Assembly: GCA_012841565.1 (NCBI GenBank)
Contig: DUUM01000390.1
Coordinates: forward strand, 1-17,676
Direction of reading: 5' to 3'
DNA: 17,676 nt
From: Candidatus Epulonipiscium sp.
GTDB taxonomy: Bacteria > Bacillota_A > Clostridia > Lachnospirales > Cellulosilyticaceae
Position 1 is the stretch's first letter; every line of letters starts with the position of its first letter. A model generated the notes under the pieces. It was not told the DNA's origin and did no database searches. It saw only the letters and a program-made list of their open reading frames with translations. The translations under genes and the position numbers were made by a program. Positions 7,812 to 13,655 of the stretch are shown piece after piece.

Positions 7812-7828
7812 ATAATCTCTCCTTCACT

Positions 7829-7865
7829 TGACAGTTACACTATCAATTTGATACTATAACTATCA
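7829..7865. promoter_or_regulatory. Palindromic TetR-type operator
   Basis: The core GTTAnAnTATCAA-n-TTGATAnTnTAAC spans 7834-7860, with 11 of 13 bases paired around a single centre at 7847. Symmetry continues outward to 7829-7865 (15 of 18 pairs overall). It sits directly downstream of, and touches, the -10 of the tetR promoter, where a bound dimer would block initiation. Confidence 0.8.
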
Positions 7866-7889
7866 TAGCATATAAAAGTAAGTTGTCAA
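7862..7889 (-). promoter_or_regulatory. Promoter of the tetR-MFS operon
   Basis: On the minus strand TTGACA (7884-7889), a 16-bp spacer and TATGAT (7862-7867) form a strong vegetative promoter. The -10 overlaps the outer edge of the palindromic operator, and the ATG is about 50 bp downstream. Confidence 0.85.
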
Positions 7890-7951
7890 TATTTTTATAA
7901 CTTTAAAATCCTAACGAATAATACAATGAAAAGAAAGAGAAGGTGTTGCAA

Positions 7952-8872
7952 ATGTGGATAGTAGGAATTGTGTTGCTAATGGTTATAGGGATTATTATAT
8001 TTGTTGCTAATAGGCTAACCAATATCGTTATTTCACCGCCAAACAACTCGATTAGCAGGGCTCTGGAGCAGGAAATTAAGCAAACATATATTATCGAAGG
8101 GTATTATGAGAGTTTAAAAAAAGAGGATTTTAAACTGACCTCACAAGAAGGGTATAACCTGAAATGTCAGCTCATTAAAAATCCAATGCCTTCTAAAAAG
8201 TATATTGTTTTTTGCCATGGTTATGGATTTAATAGGATAGGGGCTGTCAAATATATTGATATATTCTTGAGAGAAGGATTTAATATCGTGCTTTATGATC
8301 ACCGAAACAGTGGTGAAAGTGAAGGAGAATATACAACAATGGGTTACTTTGAAAAAGAAGATTTAAAAAGAGTGATTAATTATATTTATAATCGTTTTGG
8401 CAAAGATATTGTTGTTGGTACTCACGGAGAGTCTATGGGGGCGGCTACGGTTTTACTCCATTGCTCAGAAGATAAGCGGGTTAAGTTTGTTATTGCAGAT
8501 TGTCCGTACTCTGATTTAAAAAAGCAGTTAGCTTACCGTCTCAAAATAGAACATAAGTTACCACAGTTCCCGTTTTTGAACATAGCAAGTATATTCTCTA
8601 GAATAAAAGCAGGGTTCTTCTTTGGGCAGATATCTCCGATTAAAGTGATTCAGCAGCACAATGGATTAGCTGATGTACCTATTATGTTTATACATGGAGA
8701 TGCAGACCAGTATATACCACCCATTATGACAGAACAAATGTACCAAGTGAAAAAGGGTTACAAAAAACTTTATCTTGCCAAAGGTGCAGATCATGCTATT
8801 TCTGTATGTGTTGATAGAAAAAGATATGAGAGTGAAGTGCATGACTTTTTGATGCACGTGGATCAGTTGTAA
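7952..8872 (+). CDS. Membrane-anchored alpha/beta hydrolase (FrsA/COG1073-like)
   Basis: An N-terminal helix (WIVGIVLLMVIGIIIFVAN, residues 2-20) anchors a serine hydrolase domain, probably facing outside. The motifs are VFCHGYGFNRIG (oxyanion hole), YDHRNSGESEGEYTTMGYFE, the nucleophile elbow GTHGESMGAA with S161, IHGDADQYIPP with the acid, and KGADHAIS with the catalytic His. The layout is that of clostridial and bacillar 'alpha/beta hydrolase of unknown function' proteins near YqkD. I chose ATG 7952, because AGAAGG lies 8 nt before it. The in-frame GTG at 7943 overlaps that site and TTG 7946 is too close. The gene is divergent from tetR, and its own promoter is not obvious. A terminator follows. 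The substrate is unknown. Confidence 0.88.
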   Translation: MWIVGIVLLMVIGIIIFVANRLTNIVISPPNNSISRALEQEIKQTYIIEGYYESLKKEDFKLTSQEGYNLKCQLIKNPMPSKKYIVFCHGYGFNRIGAVKYIDIFLREGFNIVLYDHRNSGESEGEYTTMGYFEKEDLKRVINYIYNRFGKDIVVGTHGESMGAATVLLHCSEDKRVKFVIADCPYSDLKKQLAYRLKIEHKLPQFPFLNIASIFSRIKAGFFFGQISPIKVIQQHNGLADVPIMFIHGDADQYIPPIMTEQMYQVKKGYKKLYLAKGADHAISVCVDRKRYESEVHDFLMHVDQL

Positions 8873-8908
8873 CAATAAGTTATTAAAAAGATCACGTAAA
8901 TAATATAC

Positions 8909-8947
8909 AAAAGAGATGAAATCATCTTTAATGATTTCATCTCTTTT
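8909..8947. terminator. 17-bp-stem bidirectional terminator
   Basis: Arms 8909-8925 and 8931-8947 (AAAAGAGATGAAATCAT and its complement) enclose a 5-nt loop and end in T runs on both strands. It closes the hydrolase gene on the plus strand and the splB remnant on the minus strand. Confidence 0.95.
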
Positions 8948-8952
8948 TGCGC

Positions 8953-9654
8953 TTATATAATATATTTAAGGACTGCTTCTTCAAATATAGAGCCAATTTC
9001 AGCCGTAAAAAACGCTTTTATCTGAGCTAGTTCCTCTTTGGTATATACAAATTTTCCATATCCAAACTGACCATACTTATAGGTTCTTACCTCGTCATCC
9101 ATAGGTAATGTTGTATCTGGAAAGACTTCTAAGATAATATTTTTTGCTCTCGTCGTATAGCGATAAGAAATGACCTCAAAGGTTAAAGGATAAGAAATAT
9201 CTTGGGGTAAAGACCTCTTTAAATCCAGTAGTAAATTTCTATAGTCTTCTTTCCAATTCTCATATAAGAAAATGGGTGCTATTAGAAATCCCATAGGATA
9301 ACCTGCACAAATTATCTTGTTACAAGCCTCTATTCGTTTTTCAAGAGAAGCAGTGCCCTTCTCGTAATCACTAATTACCTTATTTGTATTTAAAGTGAAT
9401 CTAATCTCCGTATGTCCGTTGTGATTAACATTTAGGAGTGTGTCTACATCGCTATATTTAGTTACAAATCTAAAGCGACCTTTCTCACTCGTACTAAAGA
9501 ATTCGATGGTGCGCTTGAGTGAGTGGGAGTAGGGTTCTACAGGAATGGGATCGCAAGTTGCAGATCCCTCAAATATGGTTGTTTCGGGAAGTCTTTCGTC
9601 TATATAGTGTTGCGCAGTGGCATAAATATCATCCGTATTAACATTAACCCGCAC
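8953..9654 (-). pseudogene. splB: Spore photoproduct lyase remnant lacking the radical-SAM N-terminal part
   Basis: The 233-residue open frame matches the last two thirds of spore photoproduct lyase, the radical-SAM enzyme that repairs the UV thymine dimer of spore DNA in situ. Recognisable blocks are VRVNVNTDDI, ETTIFEGSATCDP, LKRTIEFF, GRFRFVTKYSDVDTLL, LEKRIEACNKI, AGYPMGFLIAPIF and YGQFGYGKFVYTKEEL. About 107 N-terminal residues of a normal 340-residue enzyme, including the CxxxCxxC iron-sulfur motif, are missing. An in-frame TAA lies at 9676-9678, eight codons before the GTG. In the block usually reading FEASCTSD, the catalytic Cys is Ala32 and a Cys sits two residues later. A GGGGAAG before GTG 9654 might still start translation, but an active enzyme is not possible without the cluster. 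It has a terminator at its 3' end. Confidence 0.85.
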
Positions 9655-9751
9655 ATTCGCTTCCCCGCAGCAGCATTATCTGTAAGCAGGTAAAAGGGTC
9701 TGTATAATAATATACACTCTCAGCGAGTTGCTCCCCTAGCGGAAAATTTAA

Positions 9752-9786
9752 TTGACTTCTATACATTATTTATGTATAGAAGTCAA
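9752..9786. repeat. 15-bp inverted repeat between splB remnant and PII operon
   Basis: Arms 9752-9766 and 9772-9786 (TTGACTTCTATACAT and its complement) are perfect, with a 5-nt centre. Neither side carries a proper T tract, so it is not a convincing terminator. It sits 24 bp upstream of the -35 of the PII-like gene promoter, where it could be a regulator site, or it may be a leftover of whatever removed the 5' part of splB. Confidence 0.6.
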
Positions 9787-9809
9787 CAAAATTGATAGTG
9801 CTATAAGGT

Positions 9810-9838
9810 TTGACAACTGTTTTTTGAAGGTATATCAT
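9810..9838 (+). promoter_or_regulatory. Promoter of the PII-like/antiporter operon
   Basis: TTGACA (9810-9815), a 17-bp spacer and TATCAT (9833-9838) make a near-ideal vegetative promoter. Transcription would begin near 9845, leaving a leader of about 60 nt without visible riboswitch structure. Confidence 0.8.
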
Positions 9839-9905
9839 TAATTACTATAAGAAGAACAAACTTAGGTTATAAATTTATTAAATGGAACGAAAGGTGGAAA
9901 GTGTT

Positions 9906-10244
9906 ATGAAGGCTTTAGTATTAATTTTAAAACACGTAGAGTATACAGACGAAATCATCCATAGGTTGGCAGAAGAAGGTGTAAAGGGTGGAACGATATT
10001 AGATGGTACTGGAATGGCGAGCACCCTAATGAATATGGAAGACTTACCGATATTTGGTATGCTAAGACATATTATGGATACAGGGGATAAAGATCCTTGT
10101 AAAGTAATGATTTTTGTATTAGAAGATGAAGAGTTAAATAAAATTAAAAAAGTAATTAGAGAGATTATTGGTGGTTTAAATAAGCCAAATACAGGGATTA
10201 TGTTTGCTATACCCATCACTGACGTTGAAGGGTTTGGTGAGTAG
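9906..10244 (+). CDS. PII-like signalling protein
   Basis: This 112-residue protein has the ferredoxin-like (beta-alpha-beta)2 pattern of PII trimers: KALVLILKH, helix YTDEIIHRLAEEG, KGGTILDGTGM, then KVMIFVLED, helix ELNKIKKVIREIIG, and TGIMFAIPITDVEGF. The long stretch between strands 2 and 3 (about residues 38-64) is the T-loop position, but its sequence is unusual, with LPIFGMLRHIMD, and it has no uridylylation Tyr. The normal B-loop TGxxGDGKIF is replaced by LNKPNTGIMF, so it is PII-like and not GlnB or GlnK. I chose ATG 9906, with AAGGTGG before it, over the in-frame ATG 9882, which has no ribosome site. The stop lies 2 nt before the antiporter start, so regulation of that transporter is the natural guess. 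The ligand is unknown. Confidence 0.8.
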   Translation: MKALVLILKHVEYTDEIIHRLAEEGVKGGTILDGTGMASTLMNMEDLPIFGMLRHIMDTGDKDPCKVMIFVLEDEELNKIKKVIREIIGGLNKPNTGIMFAIPITDVEGFGE

Positions 10245-10246
10245 AA

Positions 10247-11419
10247 GTGGAATTAAATACGTATATTTACTTAGGAATGGCACTTATGTTAGGGTTATTA
10301 GCAGGTAAGGTAACCAAAAAGATTAAGTTGCCCAATGTAACGGGGTATATTATCATAGGACTCATTGCAGGTCCATATGTTTTAAAACTGTTACCACTAG
10401 AAGCCATTGAAAACTTTGGAATTATATCGGATATTGCACTAGGTTTTATTGCTTTTTCTATTGGTGGAGAGTTTAAATTATCTTACTTAAAAAAAGTTGG
10501 GAAATCTCCAATTATTATTGCTATTACGGAAGCCCTTGGGGCAGTTATAGTAGTCGATTTAGTGCTGGTTTTAACAGGCCATGATATTGCCTTTTCCTTA
10601 GTTTTAGGTGCAATTGCAGCGGCAACAGCCCCCGCAGCGACCCTTATGGTCGTTAGGCAATATAAAGCAAAAGGCCCCTTAACCAATACATTACTTCCTG
10701 TAGTCGCAATTGATGACGCAGTAGCTTTAATGTTGTTTGGAATCTCCGTAGCTATAGCAAAGTCTATTAATTCTCCAGGAAATATGTCTTTAGTAGGAAC
10801 TCTTTTAGCGCCTTTAATTGAAATAGTAGGCGCATTAATACTTGGAGCAATCTTAGGTGTCATCCTAAGTTATTTAACCAAATGGTTTACAGGTAGGGGA
10901 AATAGAATATCCGTAGCATTTTCTATGATATTACTATGTATCGGAATTTCAAATATTTTAGGCGTTTCTGCACTTTTAGCAAGTATGATGATGAGTGCTG
11001 TATATGTCAACACCAGTAAAGAATGTTTTAAAGTTTTTGAGTTAGTAGACAGAATAACACCACCCATATTTATTTTGTTTTTCTTTATATCAGGTGCTGA
11101 TTTAGATATCAGGATTTTGCCAACCGTTGGTGTTATAGGCGTCTTATATATTGTTTTCCGCGTTATTGGTAAAATATTAGGGGTAGCCGTGGGCGCAAAA
11201 CTTTCTCATGCGTCCCCGGTGGTAACAAAATATTTAGGGTTTACTTTAATTCCACAAGCGGGTGTGGCTATAGGACTTGCCAGTACAGCTATGAAAGTTG
11301 TGCCGGAGTATGGGACTCAAATTCAAACAGTCGTCCTATGTGGGACCATTATATATGAATTAGTGGGCCCTCTTATTACGAAACTAGCACTTATAAAGGC
11401 AGGAGAAATAACAGCATAA
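10247..11419 (+). CDS. CPA2-family cation/proton antiporter (NapA/KefB-like membrane domain)
   Basis: A 390-residue, all-membrane Na+/H+ exchanger-type antiporter (PF00999). N-terminal LPNVTGYIIIGLIAGPYVL is typical of CPA2, followed by AAATAPAATLMVV (unwound-helix region) and VVAIDDAVALMLFG with the Asp156-Asp157 pair expected in electrogenic CPA2 transporters. It has no C-terminal TrkA/RCK domain, unlike KefB/KefC, so a separate regulator is plausible. It starts with GTG at 10247, 2 nt after the PII-like stop, with GGTGAG inside the end of that gene as the likely ribosome site, so translation is probably coupled. It should exchange Na+ or K+ for protons at the cytoplasmic membrane. The cation cannot be decided. 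Confidence 0.9.
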   Translation: MELNTYIYLGMALMLGLLAGKVTKKIKLPNVTGYIIIGLIAGPYVLKLLPLEAIENFGIISDIALGFIAFSIGGEFKLSYLKKVGKSPIIIAITEALGAVIVVDLVLVLTGHDIAFSLVLGAIAAATAPAATLMVVRQYKAKGPLTNTLLPVVAIDDAVALMLFGISVAIAKSINSPGNMSLVGTLLAPLIEIVGALILGAILGVILSYLTKWFTGRGNRISVAFSMILLCIGISNILGVSALLASMMMSAVYVNTSKECFKVFELVDRITPPIFILFFFISGADLDIRILPTVGVIGVLYIVFRVIGKILGVAVGAKLSHASPVVTKYLGFTLIPQAGVAIGLASTAMKVVPEYGTQIQTVVLCGTIIYELVGPLITKLALIKAGEITA

Positions 11420-11456
11420 CAGTAATAAATTAATCATAAAAATTAAGGAGCAATAC

Positions 11457-12578
11457 ATGCTATTTACAGATTTAAACTTAAGCTTATCTATTTTAAAAGC
11501 CATAGACAAGCAAAACTATATAAAACCAACACCAATACAAGAAAAAGCCATACCACCGTTATTAAGCGGAAAAGATTTGCTAGGGTGCGCTCAAACAGGA
11601 ACGGGAAAAACAGCTGCTTTTGCAATTCCCATATTACAAAGACTTCTAGAAAGTAATATAGATCAAGACAAGCAAAGTAAAATTAGAGCACTCGTTTTAG
11701 CCCCTACAAGGGAATTAGCCATTCAAATTGGTGAGAGTTTTGAAGCGTATGGAGAATATACGCCTTTAGAAATAGGTATCATTTTTGGTGGGGTAACGCC
11801 AAAGCGTCATATTAAAGTATTAAAAAGGGAGCCTAATATTTTAGTGGCAACCCCTGGAAGACTTTTAGATTTTGTTAATCAAGGTTATGTCGATTTAAGT
11901 CAGATTGAGATATTTGTACTAGATGAAGCAGATAGAATGCTTGATTTGGGGATGATAACAGACGTTAAAACAATCCTATCAAAGCTACCTGAAAAGAGAC
12001 AAAACATGTTTTTTTCGGCAACTATTCCAAAAGAGGTTACAAAGTTAATCAATACTATTTTAAGCAATCCAGTAACAATAAAAGTCGAACACAATAAAGC
12101 AGATGATGCAGAAATTATCCAGCAGGTATATTTTGTAGAGCCACCCGATAAAATATCTTTGTTAGCAGAACTACTCCAAGACAAATCTTATGAGTCTGTC
12201 TTAGTTTTTACAAGAACAAAAGGAAAAGCCGATAGAGTCAGCAAAGCTCTTAATAAAAGAAATATTGTATCGAAAGCTATTCATGGGGATAAAAATCAAT
12301 CTGAACGTGTAAAAGCCTTAGGGCGATTTAAAAATAAAGAAATGCGGGTTTTAGTCGCTACAGATATAGCAGCAAGAGGAATTGATATAGACAAGCTAAC
12401 TCATGTTATCAATCTTGATATACCTAATGTTCCTGAAACTTATGTCCATAGAATAGGTAGAACCGGAAGAGCTAGCACAGAAGGCACTGCAATTTCTTTT
12501 TGTAGCCAAGAAGAAAAAGAGTTTTTAACAGGTATAGAAAAGCTTATTGGAAAATCAATAAATATAATGGAAATCTAG
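11457..12578 (+). CDS. DEAD-box RNA helicase, minimal core (RhlE-like)
   Basis: An ATP-dependent RNA helicase for RNA unwinding in ribosome assembly, mRNA decay or cold adaptation. All core motifs are present: the Q motif region with PTPIQEKAI, motif I AQTGTGKT (45-52), PTRELAIQ, TPGRLLDF, DEAD (156-159), SAT, VLVFTRTK, ATDIAARGIDI and HRIGRTGRA. At 373 residues it is little more than the two RecA-like domains, with no basic C-terminal tail or RNA-binding extension such as CshA or DbpA carry. Its ATG has AAGGAG 7 nt upstream. It follows the antiporter by 37 nt with no terminator between, so it may be read from the same promoter. Confidence 0.95.
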   Translation: MLFTDLNLSLSILKAIDKQNYIKPTPIQEKAIPPLLSGKDLLGCAQTGTGKTAAFAIPILQRLLESNIDQDKQSKIRALVLAPTRELAIQIGESFEAYGEYTPLEIGIIFGGVTPKRHIKVLKREPNILVATPGRLLDFVNQGYVDLSQIEIFVLDEADRMLDLGMITDVKTILSKLPEKRQNMFFSATIPKEVTKLINTILSNPVTIKVEHNKADDAEIIQQVYFVEPPDKISLLAELLQDKSYESVLVFTRTKGKADRVSKALNKRNIVSKAIHGDKNQSERVKALGRFKNKEMRVLVATDIAARGIDIDKLTHVINLDIPNVPETYVHRIGRTGRASTEGTAISFCSQEEKEFLTGIEKLIGKSINIMEI

Positions 12579-12611
12579 GGCATTAGTACCTTAGAAATAC
12601 TTATGCTATGA

Positions 12612-12648
12612 GCGGTTGATATGTTGCATTAGCCAATGCGGCAACCGC
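12612..12648 (+). repeat. Imperfect stem-loop between helicase and cyclophilin genes
   Basis: GCGGTTG (12612-12618) pairs with CAACCGC (12642-12648), and an inner GCATT/AATGC stem has a 4-nt loop. No T tract follows, so this is not a standard terminator. It may slow transcription or protect an mRNA end. No good promoter -35 is seen before the TATACT at 12659-12664, although that box could serve the next gene. Confidence 0.45.
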
Positions 12649-12695
12649 CAACCTATGGTATACTTAAAGAAAACATAATAAAAAGGATGATCATC

Positions 12696-13442
12696 ATGAG
12701 AAAGTACCTGAATGTAATTGTAATTGCTGCGCTCCTAACAACCACACTATACGCAGCCCAAATAACAAAAAAAATTGACGTTGTATTTAACGCCATTACG
12801 ATAATGGTAAATGGGGAAGAAGTAAAAGCAGACAACATCGTACACCAGGGAACAACGTATGTTCCACTAAGAGCCATATCAGAACTACTAGATAAAGAAG
12901 TTACATGGACGGCTGAAACTAAAACTGCCTATATTAACGACGATAATAATATAAAACAGCAACATCCAGTTGCCTTAATGACAATGGAAAATGGCGACCA
13001 AGTTAAAATAGAATTGTATCCAGAAGTAGCACCTATAACAGTTAAAAACTTCCTCACCTTAATCGATCAAGGATTTTATGATGGCCTTACCTTTCACAGG
13101 TTAATTCCAGGGTTTATGGCCCAAGGAGGGGATCCAGAGGGCAATGGAACAGGGGGTGCTAGCAACAAGATTAAAGGGGAATTTAGAAAAAATGGAATTC
13201 CAAACGATATTTTGCATACGAGAGGGACACTTTCTATGGCTAGAAGTGTAGATCCTGATTCAGCCAGCTCGCAATTTTTTATAGTAGTAGAGGACTCAGG
13301 CTCTTTAGATGGACAGTATGCGGGCTTTGGAAAAGTAATAGATGGAATGGATACTGTAGATAAAATAGTTAATGTTGGAACAGATGCCGACGATAAACCA
13401 TTAACACCTCAAATTATTAAAAATATTAAAGTTATAAAATAA
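12696..13442 (+). CDS. Exported cyclophilin-type peptidyl-prolyl isomerase with N-terminal stalk domain
   Basis: A secreted or surface prolyl isomerase that would speed folding of exported proteins. Residues 1-20 form a signal peptide (basic MRK, hydrophobic core, TLYAAQ). Residues about 28-80 are a copper-amine-oxidase-N/'stalk' domain (ITIMVNGEEV, TYVPLRAISELLDKEVTW, TAYI). Residues about 90-248 are a cyclophilin, with FHRLIPGFMAQGGDP, LSMARSVDPDSASSQFFI and AGFGKVIDGMDTVDKI holding the catalytic Arg, Phe, Met and Gln positions. The Trp used in cyclosporin binding is replaced (GSLDGQ). I chose ATG 12696, with AAAAAGGA upstream and the signal sequence starting there, over in-frame ATGs at 12636 and 12687. 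A terminator follows. Confidence 0.9.
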   Translation: MRKYLNVIVIAALLTTTLYAAQITKKIDVVFNAITIMVNGEEVKADNIVHQGTTYVPLRAISELLDKEVTWTAETKTAYINDDNNIKQQHPVALMTMENGDQVKIELYPEVAPITVKNFLTLIDQGFYDGLTFHRLIPGFMAQGGDPEGNGTGGASNKIKGEFRKNGIPNDILHTRGTLSMARSVDPDSASSQFFIVVEDSGSLDGQYAGFGKVIDGMDTVDKIVNVGTDADDKPLTPQIIKNIKVIK

Positions 13443-13445
13443 AAT

Positions 13446-13496
13446 ACAATAATAGCCCTCAGACTGTCCTAGGCAGAGCTAGAGGGCTATTATTGT
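13446..13496 (+). terminator. 15-bp-stem terminator after the cyclophilin gene
   Basis: Arms 13446-13460 and 13482-13496 (ACAATAATAGCCCTC and its complement) are perfect. The 21-nt interior can form a further small stem around CCTAGG. The distal arm is T-rich (CTATTATTGTG). It lies 4 bp after the stop and separates the two plus-strand units. Confidence 0.85.
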
Positions 13497-13571
13497 GTAT
13501 GAAAAGAGTTTCGACATAAGGGTGCATTATAAGATTAATTATTTTGAAAAATAATATAGTGACATAGAATA

Positions 13572-13580
13572 TGCTATAAT
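13572..13580 (+). promoter_or_regulatory. Extended -10 promoter of the phosphodiesterase gene
   Basis: TGCTATAAT (13572-13580) is a perfect extended -10 element. The -35 position (TAATAT, 13552-13557) is poor, which extended -10 promoters tolerate. It is the first promoter-like element after the cyclophilin terminator and would start RNA near 13587. Confidence 0.65.
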
Positions 13581-13655
13581 AATAGACTTAGAAGAGCAAC
13601 TAAAATAGGATGAAACATGCCTATGACTAGATATAAATCCATGAGGAGCGAGTTT

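Noticed and set aside
7943..7951. GTG 7943 as the start of the membrane-anchored hydrolase
   Set aside because: It overlaps the AGAAGG ribosome site, which is spaced properly only for ATG 7952.
9661..9675. Short run of three TGC codons upstream of the splB remnant as a Cys motif
   Set aside because: The CCC run follows directly after the in-frame stop and does not have the CxxxCxxC spacing.
9878..10219. Minus-strand open frame opposite the PII-like gene
   Set aside because: It is antisense to a gene with clear promoter, ribosome site and family pattern, and has no support of its own.
10483..10863. Long minus-strand open frame inside the antiporter gene
   Set aside because: It is a shadow of the antiporter codons, low in complexity, with no ribosome site and no family resemblance.
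12636..12695. Extended N-terminus of the cyclophilin from ATG 12636
   Set aside because: It would lie within the stem-loop, has no ribosome site and would put a charged 20-residue segment before the signal peptide.
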